DNA of 64,000 nucleotides from assembly GCA_949825065.1 (NCBI GenBank), contig OX463839.1, positions 25,835,034 through 25,899,033 of the forward strand, read 5' to 3'. Origin of the DNA: Odontocerum albicorne. Its lineage: Eukaryota > Arthropoda > Insecta > Trichoptera > Odontoceridae. Below the pieces are notes generated by a model. The model worked only from the letters and a program-made list of their open reading frames with translations. It was not told the origin of the DNA and did no database searches. The position numbers and the translations under genes were made by a program. This document shows, one piece after another, positions 10,948 to 24,221 of this stretch. Position 1 is the stretch's first letter. Every line of letters begins with the position of its first letter.

Positions 10948-11710
10948 CGAGGGTGAGTAAAAAATTATCCGCACTCTGGCTGTAGAATTTATTGTTATCA
11001 ACTTTTAGAAAAGACAAATACGTAATTTTTTCAGATAATCTCCGTGCTTTTTAATACACTTTTCCCACTTGTCAACAAGTTTTTGTGTTACCTCATTAAA
11101 AATGTTTAAAGCTAAGCTGCGAATCACGAATGCACCGTTGTATTAATTTCTTTATCAGATGCGAATCTTCGTCCTTGTAGGGCTGTTTTCACGGTACCAA
11201 ACAGATAAAAGTCTAAACTTCAAATTAAACGCAGAAGATTGCAATCCAAGGGCGTTATGATCTTGCATGACAATGCATGCCCGCATACATCAGCCTACAC
11301 TATGAATTAGATCAAGGGTAACATTCACGAATAAATTGTGAATTCATTTGCTAAAATGTTGAAAATGTCGCCCACACTATCGACTTCCTCTAAAACTTTG
11401 TTTCGAGGAGTTAAAGCATCCTCCCTATAGTGGTGATCTTATTCCATCTGATTTTTACCTGTTTGATCTCCTGAAAGCAGCCCTTAGATGACGAAGATTC
11501 ACCTCTGATGAAGAAGTTAAGTCAGCGGTGCATTCGTCACTCGCAGCTCAGCCTAAAACATTTTTAATGAGAGAATACGTAAGCTTGATGACAGACGGAC
11601 AAAGTGTGTTGAAAAGCAAGGATCAATTGTATATTTGTCTTTTCCAAAAGTTCATTAAAATAATTCTACAGCCGTGGATAATTTTGTGGATAATTTTTGA
11701 CTCACCCTCG
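10948..11710. mobile_element. Fold-back mariner-like element built from two inverted 3' halves
   Basis: Both ends carry related inverted termini (CGAGGGTGAGTNAAAAATTA inward from each side). A TA lies on the left (10946-10947) and TT on the right. The right part (about 11441-11710, plus strand) encodes DFYLFDLLKAAL, RRFTSDEEVKSAVHSSLAAQ, PKTFL, the C-terminal part of a mariner-type transposase. The left part (about 10948-11215), read on the minus strand, encodes the same region (DFYLFGTVKTALQGRRFASD), so the arms are inverted copies of one 3' half, roughly 265-270 bp each. The centre keeps GVMILHDNACPHTSAYT (second catalytic Asp motif), interrupted at 11299-11372 by a fragment also found at 5637-5705. 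Both arms carry stops. No source of transposase is present in the copy. Confidence 0.7.
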
Positions 11711-14479
11711 TTTATGTAAGTCGAACGATTGAGAAAAAACAGTGCGAATTTAAGTGAAAATGGCCCCGATTCCAGAGTTAGAGCATACTTGAGGAGAGTC
11801 TGCTCTTTAAAAGGATCTATATGAGTTGTCCTTTTAATACTATCATATGAGCCACGTTTTAAAATTTGCCTTTGTCACTAGATAACCAGGCCTTGTCGTG
11901 TTATCGCGGTTCACAATATAAGTAATTTTTCTATAACTTCAGGAACATTGAATTAAACGAATAATACACATCCACATTCAAACGTGTTTATATTTTCCTA
12001 TAGTTGAAAACAATACAGTAATTGATTATAATTTTATACACCGGACCTGTATCCGACGGGGCTGCGACCGCATCGCGCGATACCGCCTGCGGTGTGCCAT
12101 TTAATAACGCAATCGTAAATAAATCCCATTTGCAAACAGTAACAAATATTCATATCAACTATTCAGTATACTGAGTATGTAGTGTTTCCGGTAGAACCTT
12201 CGATTACGTTTTATTGGCGCGTATTTCAACGCACTGAAAGGATATTAATAAAATGTGCATTGCAGTTATTGGAAAAAAGTATACATATGTTTCATTTCCC
12301 TGTAAGCCCAGAGTAAAAAACGAGTCATCTGTTTTTATCGTACCGCGTTTTGTTTTTTTATTTAATTTTTTTTCATGATCGATGAGCAGCTGTTAAGAAA
12401 AATCAACATTTTTATCAATCATTCGATATACTAATAAATTTGTGACCTGTATGGTGGTACTGTTTTTTAGTCTAATATCAATTAAATTGTGCTAAAATCT
12501 AATATTAAATGCGTTATAAAACGTTTCAGAATGGAATCAAACCTGAGGGTTGGATTATAATATCTATGTAGTACAAAATATAATATATATAGCTCTGCTT
12601 AGAGAGCAGACTCTCCTTAAGGACGCTATAAACTAGGGATACAACCCCACCATTATTTATATATTAAATATCATATATTAAAAAAAAACTAGTTAAGTGT
12701 AAGAATGGAAGGTAGGGGCTTCATCTATTAGATAAGGAATTTCACCACATCTGCATATGTTAAGAAAACATATTCGGGAAGTAAATTGTAGCAAACTTAC
12801 CGCAGGGAGACAAACTACAAAGAAACCTTTGTAGATCTTCCGATATGTGATAGTCATACACTTTTCTTTAGGCAGAATGTATTTTATGTGGTGATGTTCG
12901 TATACAATCATAAATTGTTATAATACTTCACAAAAAAGGTTGCCTTCAAATAATTCCTAAAGCTGCACATGCCACTTACATATCTAATATTTTGAGGCAG
13001 ACAACGATCGATCTAATTGAATTTTTGCTAGAAAAACTAACGTTGGCAAAAAATAAATAACTTTAATTTATTAAATCTTATACAATAATAATATGAAGGT
13101 AACAACAATAAATTAAAATAACAAAAATATACTGGAATCTACTAAAACCAATCGAGAAATACTCGTAGATTAAAAATATATTGGAATGTTGTGCATAGCT
13201 TCAGGAAAAGCCAAAAGTCAAATAAATCATAATTTACTTTAAAAATTCAAACAGAGAACAAATTCACGCCTGGCTACAGTTTGACCATTTGGGGTGAAAA
13301 TCTTAAATAAATAATAAGTTTACTGTTTACCAGACTATTGGGGCCAACAATGCTTCTTGATGTATTAGTAAAGTTAAATAACGAGAAGTAATGTACAGTG
13401 CTCTGGACCACTGCAGCAGGATGATAATGTCTATTGAGATTATAACCTTAAATAATAACAAATAACTTTTATGCCCCATAAAGGCTACATTGTTATACAA
13501 TATATTGAACATTTGCCGATATGAAGATAAATTTAAAACCTAGATCTCAGATATATTCGAAGATTTTCACGACTTTTTTAGTTGTTTCAAATATTTTTCG
13601 GCGTTTTCGTGTTCAGTTGGCTAAAACGATGACTAACGTTTCAAAATCGTTGCAGTTCAGAACGACATCAAAAAATATTTGAAACGTCGGTTATCACTTA
13701 ATACGGTAACAACTCTGAAAAACATTGTTAACTGTCCAAGGCCTCATTAAAAATTGACAGCGAACGGTGCTATAATGTTTCGTCAACTTCAATTAGTCTA
13801 CCATTTTGTTAATAAATTCTGGTACATTGAAAATAAAAACTACTTTATTTCTTTGTATATCTAAAGAAAAGAGCATTATTTTCAATCCATTTAAATCCTC
13901 AAATATTAACACAGTGGTTTAAATTGTCAATACTCTGATCCATGTCACATCTGATCAAGTTTATAAGACACGTATTGTTGTGAAGAAGGCTCTTTATTAT
14001 TTGGTCTTAGACTTATCACTACTATGGTTCAACCTTGAAAAATATTATTCTCTTCAGGATGTATACACTTCACAACAAAACAATTTAATTCACTTGTGTT
14101 CGAAAAATTTCAATACATATTTAATTTGTTTTACTTACTATGAACATTTATTTTGCTTTCTTTAACTTCAATATTTCTTGGCTCAAGATCGGTTTTTAAG
14201 CAACCTTATGTTGAAGTCAGATAGATTCCTTTTCCACTCCGTGGAGGAATATTTAGCAGTATTCGGAACGTGAAAATATGTGGATACTCGTATGAAAAAG
14301 GCAATACTGGTTTTGAATTGAAATGAAATTTGTTTAAATTTATTATTTTCACAAATGTCCCAAGTAAATAAATGTATTTTATTATCTGCTTTGCTAGGTT
14401 TTGAGATAATTTGAAAATTCGTGATAGTCCACAGCAGTCCACAATAGTATTTTGGTGCCAACTTTGATGAATGGGAATG
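11711..14479. other. Long intergenic stretch with one CpG-rich patch
   Basis: No gene or mobile element is recognised. At 12045-12110 a CpG-rich patch with the palindrome ATCGCGCGAT stands out from the AT-rich surroundings. A minus-strand open frame at 14206-14442 resembles no protein I know. Confidence 0.4.
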
Positions 14480-14785
14480 AAACGTGGAAGTAAAAAAGAT
14501 TGAGAGGAGCCGAATAAATGCTGTAGAAATTAGTGCATTGGAAACAATACATGGGGTGACAATGTATGACAGAATACGGATTGAAGTGATAAGGGATGAA
14601 CGTGAACGTTATTTATTAAGTAAGATGAAGAACATCATGCTGAGATGGTTTTGGAACGAATGAATGAAGAAATACACGTACGGTATGTATGCATAATATT
14701 CGAAAAATCTCAATAACGTTTTGAGATATTTCGAATATTCGTAATTACTTACTTTTTATTTTATTCACTTGTCTTCTGAATATGC
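14480..14785 (+). mobile_element. LINE remnant: reverse-transcriptase C-terminal region
   Basis: The plus strand reads RSRINAVEISALETIHGVTM, YDRIRIEVIRDERERYLLSK, MKNIMLRWF. This matches the insect LINE pattern SRIxAVEMxxLRxIxGVTxxDRIRNExIRxE...MxxxRLRWxGHVER. The 3' part (about 14680-14785) is nearly identical to 16255-16365. In both copies the same AT-rich tail (TTACGTTTTGAGATATTTC-like) follows, so the match extends beyond the coding region. Confidence 0.65.
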
Positions 14786-15511
14786 TGAAAACCTGAAAAT
14801 GAATATGGTAACTTTTGGATAAAAATTATAATAAACATTTTGGGGGAGTGGAAAGATTTATAAACAATCAAAGAAAAATATTTCTATCGGATTGCGATCT
14901 TCCTAAATAAGTGAGTATGACGTTTATCGTCCACTTGGAAATACAAATATGAAGAAATAAATTCACAGGAGGTATGTAACATAAGTGTATACCTTAATTT
15001 TGCACACATTCATAATTCGTAATGGAAATACTTTACAAAGGTTATTTTAAACGGATAATTTTATACCCACTAGTCTTTTGGTGAAATTACACCTGCTAAA
15101 GGATTTGCAGATTAGAAATAACGCGTCTCTTGCATATAAAAGGGAATGTTGAATTCAATTATATACCAAATATTATAGATTACCTCCAGCAACGGAAATA
15201 CATTTGCTGACCTACTGCCTGATAAAAAAAACCTTATGAATTTTTCATTATCGAGAATATTGTTTGTGATTGACTTTGCTGAGATATTTTAAGAGTTAAT
15301 CGAACAGAATAGTTTTTTTAGTGGACGGGATGTCAATTCCATTATATTATTTTTTGTTGTTGATTGCTTGAAACAACATAAATTTTTGTTTTGGCAGAAA
15401 ATAAAAACAAACTGAGAATAAATATCAACGGAATTAATGTAGTCCTTATTTTTTGGAAAAGAAAATGTCTTAAATTTTCTTTCCTCAAATAACAATGTTT
15501 TATCTCTCACG
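14786..15511. other. Intergenic DNA, no identified feature
   Basis: AT-rich and without recognisable coding or repeat content apart from the SINE tail that follows. Confidence 0.4.
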
Positions 15512-15575
15512 GCCAGGTTGTACTGTACACGTGTACATTGAAAGTGTTATGCAATAAAATACAATACATTATTCT
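15512..15575 (+). mobile_element. SINE 3'-tail fragment
   Basis: GGCCAGGTTGTACTGTACAC followed by GAAAGTGTTATGCAATAAAA and ATACAATA matches the 3' end of the SINE family (CCAGGTTATGTTGTATACAA...AGTGTAATACAATA). Head and middle are missing. Confidence 0.55.
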
Positions 15576-15764
15576 TATGATACTAACATATCTTATGGGA
15601 TATCTTTAGAATCTGACTTACGGACGTAATTTTAAATTGCTCTTAATTTTTTCAGTACTTTATTTATGAAAATAACTTTGAAAATACAGATTCTTGAATT
15701 TTTTAAATTTATTGTAATTTTCACAATATCCGTCAGGTTTTTAAAACTATAAGAAAAAAAATAT

Positions 15765-16575
15765 ACGTTGATGCAAAGAGAAATATCTCAGAATGAATGT
15801 TACAAACTCCAAAGTTATGGAGATAGAAAAATGTCAAAGGAAAAGTAAATGCGATATATGGGTGATTAATGAAAGATTGGAGCAAGTTAAGGAATTCTGA
15901 TATTTTTCAGATGATGGAAAAGTTAGGAGGGATATCGCGGCGTGTAGCAATAGAAATCAAAGTTAACGGGGCAATAAACATACACATATACTCGTATATT
16001 CGAACTAAACAGTATAAAAATCTGCTAAGATGACATATAGTACACAATGGTATTTTGATGTGGACGTGGAAAAATACTGACAGGAGTCGTATTAAAGCTG
16101 TATTGAGAAGAATACAGGGAGTGACAATGTATGACAGAATACGGAATGAAGTGACAAGAGATGCACGTGAACTTAAGGCTTGTGTTAAGTAAGATGATGA
16201 AGAGCAGGCTGAGGTGGTGGGGACATGTGGAACGAGTGAAAGAAGAAATACACGTGATGGTATGTACGATATGTATGCATGATATTATCCGACTTGTTAC
16301 GTTTTGAGATATTTCAAATATTCGTAATTACTTACTTTTTATTTTATTCACTTCTCTAACAAAATATGTAGATATATAGTACATATATGAGTGGGAGGCG
16401 TGTGAGAGGAAGACTAAGGAAACTATGGTTAGATCAAATAAGTAATATTCTGAAAGAAGGAAACGTAGAAAGTTAGAGATGGATGTGGAAGAGGCGCAGG
16501 ATATTTGTTGAGATAGGAAAATTTTGCACTCTATCCTCTCAGCCTACCCGACAGAGAGATGTCGTGATGGTATGT
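15765..16575 (+). mobile_element. LINE remnant: reverse-transcriptase distal half
   Basis: With several frameshifts the plus strand gives MNVTNSKVMEIEKCQRKSKC, DIWVINERLEQVKEF and DDGKVRRDIAACSNRN (the segment after the YADD active site), then RSRIKAVLRRIQGVTMYDRI and RWWGHVERVKEEI, and last GRRVRGRLRKLWLDQISNIL and a block ending in AYPTE. The order is that of RTE-like insect LINEs from palm to C-terminus. About 135 bp of AT-rich sequence (16261-16395) interrupt the last two blocks and also follow the copy at 14480. The YADD segment is not present. Confidence 0.7.
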
Positions 16576-17005
16576 ACGTATGTTTAATTATTAAAATGTA
16601 AAAACATACAATGATCCCCTTTTTTGTTAACATAATGAAAACATGAATGTATAAGTTTCTAAATTAATGAATATGGTTTACGATAAAACAAAATGAATGA
16701 ACCCTCTAATCTTGTCCCATTCCAAGACCACTAATTTAACCTTATTTATTTATTTTCTTTCGTGCTACTCGATTTGTAACCGGAATTTATGCGGAAGACA
16801 TCCAACTTCTAATCTAGATTTCGTGCCTCTCAGGTTCGCTTCTCGATGGATTCAGTTACCTTTTAATTCCTCCCGATATTTGATTTGTTGATGTTTTATT
16901 TTAAATTTTAAATATATTTTCAAAATGCTCTTAAAATGATGAATATCTAACCCAAAATACTGAAAAAATATCTTCCTCATTGAATTGCGTTTCGAGACAT
17001 TTAAA
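16576..17005. other. Intergenic DNA, no identified feature
   Basis: AT-rich with no recognisable content. Confidence 0.4.
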
Positions 17006-17232
17006 GACCTTCGTGGCCTAGTTTATAATTCGCCTGTCTTCCAGCCCTGGGTTGCGGGTTCGATTCCCACCGGTCCCCAGAATTTTTAAGAAATGATTCT
17101 AGTCTGGTTTTCATTAAATACTAATTGAATACCTTTCAAGCTGGTTGGAAAAGATTGCCACATGGAAATAAATTCGCTAGGTTATGTTCTATACGACTAA
17201 AAAGTAATATATCCAAAACAATGTAATAAATT
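17006..17232 (+). mobile_element. SINE copy, full length with well-kept tRNA head
   Basis: This is the best reference copy. The A box region TGGCCTAGTTT lies at 17014-17024 and the B box GGTTCGATTCC at about 17058-17068. GCGGGTTCGATTCCCAC can still fold as a T arm. The body follows: GATTCTAGTCTGGTTTTCAT, then CTGGTTGGAAAAGATTGCCA, CATGGAAATAA and GCTAGGTTATGTTCTATACG, with an AATGTAATAAA tail. The head suggests RNA polymerase III transcription. The tRNA acceptor stem is not intact, so it is a SINE and not a tRNA gene. Confidence 0.82.
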
Positions 17233-19319
<2,087 letters not shown>

Positions 19320-19525
19320 AGTATGTGTATTGTATTACAAATCCGTTGTATAATATACAGTACAAACTAGTGGGTGTATTGTCCTGTGACAATCTTTTTC
19401 AATTGACCAGAAAGACGTAATAATGAAAATCAGACAAATAATTTAAAAAAATGTGTACTAACGAAAATCAAACCCGCAATCCCCGAGTTGGTAACACTGC
19501 ATCTTCCCAATAAGGCCACAGAAGG
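19320..19525 (-). mobile_element. SINE copy, near full length (minus strand)
   Basis: From right to left: CCCAATAAGGCCACAGAAGG (A box side), ACGAAAATCAAACCCGCAAT (B box complement), CAATTGACCAGAAAG, GTCCTGTGACAATCTTT, and the tail complement TGTATTGTATTACAAATCCG. Confidence 0.7.
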
Positions 19526-19763
19526 AAGTTAAATTAATGTATTAACTAGAATAAGGAAGAGCACACTAAGTTTGTATGGATATATCGAACGAATAAGTGA
19601 AGACTGACCAAAAAAATATTTATGGAAATAAGAAGAAAAAAAGTATGCTTGGGTCAAGTGTCCGGAATTTTGAAAAAAAAGGCGTAATGAAAACCGAAGG
19701 AGCTGTATTAGAAGATATATGGATATAGAGGGGGCAATAAAAATATGACTGGAAAGTTTTTGG

Positions 19764-19860
19764 TACTGTGGCTTATTGGTCCCATTCAGATGCCCGTAGT
19801 TCGATACTCGACGGTTGTCGAACTGGTTTTATTTAAGACCTTTTTTAACTATAATCTTTT
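19764..19860 (+). mobile_element. Degraded SINE head facing the next copy
   Basis: GTACTGTGGCTTATTGGTCC and GTAGTTCGATACTCGACGG keep the spacing and outline of A and B boxes, followed by CTGGTTTTATTTAAGACC. It points toward the minus-strand copy at 19892-20097, so two copies are tail-to-tail. Confidence 0.45.
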
Positions 19861-19891
19861 TGGAGTACTCTAGAACACTATAAATTCCTAT

Positions 19892-20097
19892 GTATTGTAT
19901 TTTATAAGGCAACTGTTGAATATAGTATAACCTGGCATGTTTGTTAGCATGTGGAATCTCCTAAAACCAACCAGAAATATGTTATAGAGGCCTTAAATGA
20001 AAACCAGACTACGAGTGAAACTCTTTTTTGAAGAACATTGGGAATCGAACCTACGGGTCGCAAGACAGGTGTCTTACCAGCAAGACTACGGAGGTCG
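19892..20097 (-). mobile_element. SINE copy, full length (minus strand)
   Basis: The head complement TCTTACCAGCAAGACTACGG and GGGAATCGAACC is followed toward the left by AAAACCAGACTACGAGTGAA, AGAGGCCTTAAATG, CCTAAAACCAACCAGAAATA, GCATGTGGAATCTCC and AGTATAACCTGGCATG. All family blocks are present. Confidence 0.78.
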
Positions 20098-20908
20098 TTT
20101 TTTTCGTATTTGCTTTATTAGAACGCTAGATGTTTAGCATGTTATCCTAAAAACAATGTTTATACTTAATTTGTAACAAAATCAATGCAAGGAATTAAAT
20201 AAAAAAAAATCTGGTAAAAGTTATACATTTTGAAAAACAAGTACTGCGAATTGTATAAGAAATTTTGTTATTTAAGAGATGAAGGTAGATTGTAAATAAT
20301 GCGATGTGTTTCACTAAACTATTTGGTTAAATTCTCCTTGTTATAGAAAATTAAATGAAGAAGTATCGCTTGGTTCCAAGTTTTTGACTCGATTAAATTC
20401 TGAACTATGCAAAATAATCCATCCTTATAATAACTGCGATATGAATTCAAGATTTCCAAAATTGAAAAACCGACAATAACGATAACAATAAAAGTAAAAC
20501 AAAGTGACGAAATTAAAAATTTACATTATTTTCTTCATTCTGAACTTTAATCAACGTAAAGGAGGGCGAAATCTTTTGTAAAGAAAATTAAACAAAATCT
20601 TTGCTTTCAATGTTTCCTCTAAAGAAAATAATACTTGCTGAATGAAATTACCGATAAACTGAAAGGTGTTAATTAAAATTTTCGTAACAATTTATGCGGC
20701 AGAATATAAAGTTCACTCAGCCAGCTAAAACAATGGTTCGCCTGTTCTCGCCATTTTTCTATTACCCATCCACTCCTTTATTGCCTATTGGGGGTATTTT
20801 TCAAAATTTAACCAAATGGTAGGACACGAAAGAGGATGGATATTTCAGAATATTTATCTATAGTACAAAAAGGTTTATTTCTCACAATTTTTCTCTTAAT
20901 GAAATCTC
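20098..20908. other. Intergenic DNA, no identified feature
   Basis: AT-rich with nothing recognised. Confidence 0.4.
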
Positions 20909-21125
20909 CAATCTATGTAGTCTAGTTGGTAAGACGCATATCTTATAGTCCGAGGGTTGCGGGTTCATTTCCCGCTGGTAACCAGATTTTTTTATAAAAA
21001 AAATTCAGTTCGGTTTTTATTTCAGTTTAGTTTAAGCATCTTTCTGGTTGGTAAGAAGAAGTTGACATTCGATAATAAACTCGGCAGTTTGTACCATGTA
21101 CACAACAAATATTTGTATAATGTTA
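20909..21125 (+). mobile_element. SINE copy, full length
   Basis: GTAGTCTAGTTGGTAAGACG (A box), GAGGGTTGCGGGTTCATTTC (B box with one change) and CTGGTAACCAGATTTTTTT start the copy. The body follows with TCAGTTCGGTTTTTATTTCA, CATCTTTCTGGTTGGTAAGA and a GTACACAAC tail. Confidence 0.75.
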
Positions 21126-21310
21126 TTTCGTTTGATTCACAATATTTCAAATCTGTATTGTTTTATTGTTGTTTTTTTTTGTTAGAAGCATACATTAAAT
21201 TGCAGTGTAAAGCTGCTCCCAAATTCTGATACTTCTTGAAATTTTAATTGCTAAGTAAGAAAATGAACTGACTTCCGAGATGAAGAATATGGTCTCCTTG
21301 TGATGTTTAT

Positions 21311-21372
21311 ATAGGTACGAGTATATGCTCATGCCTAGAATATAGGTACGAGTATATGCTCATGCCTAGAAT
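21311..21372. repeat. Tandem duplication of 31 bp
   Basis: ATAGGTACGAGTATATGCTC plus ATGCCTAGAAT occurs at 21311 and again at 21342 without differences. Each unit carries the over-represented TACGAGTA motif. Confidence 0.93.
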
Positions 21373-21739
21373 AATGGGATTTACACTTTAAAAATAAAGC
21401 GAACAAATTTAAAAATTCATATTGGCCATTTTAATTAAAAAATGTTTTCATTGTTAAGTTCATATTGATTTATTCGAATGTTCATAACACTTTTTTTACA
21501 GGGGTGTTTATTAAAAATACTATATTGTTCATTAAAAATATTTAATAAATATATATGTTTATTAAAAAAATACAATAAGCAAAGCAAATATGACAGAAAA
21601 AATAAGAAGTTTAACATGTGTTCTTTATGTATGAAGTTGAACGTTACCGAAATGCACAAATATGTACACACTGTGGCAATAGACGGTTTCTGAAACGCAC
21701 AAATTTGTGCGTACCGTAAACAATGTCAGAAATAAGGAT

Positions 21740-22035
21740 CTTAAAAATATCTGTCAAGTTGCACGCGTAGTTAGAGCGGAAACTGAAAAATGTATCAACG
21801 GCGTTATGTAAGGATTTCTGAAGTATAAAGATCCCATGGACGTCCTTTTATGTATTCTACATGCTATAAAGAATACGCAAGCGTTAGTGATACAAATTGG
21901 AGGGTAACCTTATGTCCGAGCTGGTTGGAGAGCGGTTGTCAAGTCGCCTCGAGATTTGTATGAACTGTAACGCCACAGAGGTGTTAGGAATACATGACAA
22001 TGCAAGGAAATACCCAAAATAAAGGACGTAATTGT
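21740..22035 (+). pseudogene. Unidentified coding-like sequence with stops
   Basis: One plus-strand frame reads FVRTVNNVRNKDLKNICQVA, RVVRAETEKCINGVM, stop, GFLKYKDPMDVLLCILHAIK, then after another stop PYVRAGWRAVVKSPRDLYEL. The composition (charged residues, balanced hydrophobics, local rise in GC) looks like protein rather than AT-rich noise. I cannot place it in a family. The internal stops suggest a decayed gene copy or an element's coding region. Just upstream, TGCACAAATATGTACACACTG and a related phrase repeat once (about 21654 and 21695). Confidence 0.3.
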
Positions 22036-22624
22036 TTACCTCGTATTTTCTCCGTAAAAAAATAATATTCAGTTCTTTGAAAATGTTTACTTATCAAATA
22101 TCAATTCTATAAATCATATTTATATTTTGTTTTCAATTTGTTGTTCAGTGATCGGTCTTTTGTGTTTGTATTATTCAACTTGATTTAAATATTGCTAATC
22201 TAAAGACATCGAGTGTTGTGGAGACGAATTCCGACTTTTGGTTGTGCTTGTAATATACGAGTACGGTACACATGTTAATTTTTGTTTGCACCCACCAATT
22301 TGTACGCCCTTACATATTGATGTCAAGAGTGTCGCCCGGTTTGGTGCAGTGCAGGCTTTCCACCTTTGGATCGCCCCATATTGTATTGGTGATTCCTAAG
22401 GTTTAATTTTTTTGTAACGTTACTTATCGTTTGTTTTTATTCCAATTCTTTTGTTTTTTTTTTAGATATTATAAATACTCTGTCTTTTGTTCTGTGTGAA
22501 GCATTCGTAACTTTTTTTTAGTTATTTTTATTGCTATTAAGTTTTATTACGTTTATTAATAAGTAAATAAACGGATGAAATTATTTTAGCAAAAGTACAT
22601 TTCTATCATCATCAGCACTTTTAC

Positions 22625-22810
22625 ATAGGATTAGTGTAGGCTGTATGCAGAATTCTCTGCCACCTATCCTTGTCAACATCATCTTTCTTCCAATTGGTCA
22701 TATACAGAGTTCTGAAATGTTCTGACACACAATCCAGCCATCTCAGCTTTGGTCTCCCTTGTCTTTTATGTTCCATCAGATCGCTCGTGAGATCCTTTTT
22801 TGCAGGATCA
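22625..22810 (-). mobile_element. LINE remnant: polyprotein C-terminal tail
   Basis: The minus strand reads EHKRQGRPKLRWLDCVSEHF, RTLYMTNWKKDDVDKDRWQR, ILHTAYTNP. This is the RGRPKxRWLDxVxEDLRxLxxxNWxxxAxDRxxWRxIxxxA signature that ends many insect non-LTR retrotransposon proteins. A SINE abuts its upstream side at about 22815. Confidence 0.75.
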
Positions 22811-22814
22811 GTGT

Positions 22815-23012
22815 TCTGCATAGCGTTTTCCAATCTGGGTGTTACAGGATCTATTCTCGTTGTAACCCGATTTTTTTTAATAAGGAGTGTAATTTGGTTG
22901 TCATTTAAGGCCACTTTGACACCTTTTTGGTTGTTTGGAAGATATTGTCACATGAAAATAAGCCTGTCACGTTATACTCTATACAACGAAACTGTATTAC
23001 AATGCAAAACGT
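22815..23012 (+). mobile_element. SINE copy, 5'-truncated
   Basis: It begins inside the head (TTTCCAATCTGGGTG, then GATCTATTCTCGTTGTAACC, a decayed B box). It continues with GATTTTTTTTAATAAGGAGT, GGTTGTCATTTAAGGCCACT, CCTTTTTGGTTGTTTGGAAG, ATATTGTCACATGAAAATAA and TATACTCTATACAACGAAAC. Confidence 0.7.
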
Positions 23013-24059
23013 TCTCAAATAATAGAAATTCAAAACATTCATATTTTTTAACATTCTTTTTACAAAAATTTAATAGAACTTTTAAAGTCCACTTCGCATT
23101 TTAAAAACCATTCGTATTTTAAAAACTATTTAATTTTTATTTGCAGTTTTTAAGCCGGTGTGGTTTGGTTGAATGCTTTGAAATCGTTTCTGATTGTCTT
23201 CATCGCAGAGTTTTTTCACCAATCACTGGAGGTGAGCCCCTCACTTGTTAATTAAATTATTAAGTTCAAGCAATTCATGCGAAAAAAAAAACAAACCGAA
23301 CCATGAAAGAACCGAAGTTAGATAAAGTTTTAAAATTTATTTATTGTCATTTATTGACTGTCGAAAACTCCAGGCTAAAATCTTAGAAAATATTTTTAAT
23401 AAATGATTTAAGAATTTCATCCATATCTTCCATTAAATTTTAATACATTGTAACAACTCTTTCTACTAACTAAGGACCGAAATCTCATTCGATTCAATTG
23501 TCTGGTTTTTGTCGATGATTAAAAGGAAAGTGTGCTTGCTTAGAATTAATTCATTGTTTTTATTTTTCCTAAATAATCATGGAATGTTATTTTTGATATT
23601 ATTTGACATAAATTTGGTGTTTCAGGTTCCTACCCATAAGTTTAGTAGGTATCACACCATAATTTGGAAAGCGTTCTCAGAAATATTTGATCAAATCTAT
23701 TTGTATAGATAGTTATAATACATTGCAGAAATAAAAGTTCATTATATTATATAATTGATAAAACATTCCACACAGACATAATAAGATATACAGAACGAAG
23801 AATAATGTTTGAATCCGAATATATAGTACGATGGGAAGGAAGAAGAAACGCTAATGGTGGGATCATATTTAAAGAACCGTACTCTTTGAATAGTTTTTCT
23901 TACCCCACAGAAAGCTGATCACTAAGCAACATATACTTGGCAGACTCCTTAAGATGTGGAGGGATAGCTGGGAGTCCGCATTCTAGGAATAATGCAGAAA
24001 ACAAATCAAGAATCTACCGCAAGAAGTAATACAATTCCATTGTAGACACTATAACCTGT
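23013..24059. other. Intergenic DNA, no supported feature
   Basis: Two places (around 23206-23228 and 23626) look like splice sites, but no recognisable protein is attached to them. Confidence 0.4.
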
Positions 24060-24142
24060 AGGGCTTACATTATATGTTACTTACCAGCGATATAAGCTTT
24101 TCACGATGTATTGTGTACAATGGAAGTGTAATATAATTAAAC
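24060..24142 (+). mobile_element. SINE body/tail fragment
   Basis: TTACTTACCAGCGATATAAG, CACGATGTATTGTGTACAAT and GGAAGTGTAATATAATTAAA match the end of the SINE body and its tail. Confidence 0.45.
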
Positions 24143-24170
24143 AAGAGAAGTTTGAAAGAGTAGTAATATC

Positions 24171-24221
24171 GGGAATGAATCCCAAACCCCAAGGTGAAAG
24201 TTTTATTAACGTGGTCATGAA
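24171..24221 (-). mobile_element. SINE head fragment (minus strand)
   Basis: GGGAATGAATCCCAAACCCC (B box complement) and TTTTATTAACGTGGTCATGA (A box side) outline a decayed head. Confidence 0.4.

Noticed and set aside
14183..14461. Two overlapping minus-strand open frames
   Set aside because: No motif, no conserved pattern, AT-rich composition; probably chance.
17006..17080. SINE heads as functional tRNA genes
   Set aside because: T arm and A/B boxes are preserved, but the acceptor stem does not pair fully in the copies examined and each head is followed by the SINE body.
23206..23228. Possible 23-bp micro-exon between CATCGCAG and GAG/GTGAGC
   Set aside because: Good splice-site look on both sides but no neighbouring exon, no frame that can be tested and no recognisable peptide.
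23626..23712. Possible last exon after TTGGTGTTTCAG
   Set aside because: A 28-residue peptide without family resemblance; one acceptor-like site is expected by chance in this AT-rich DNA.
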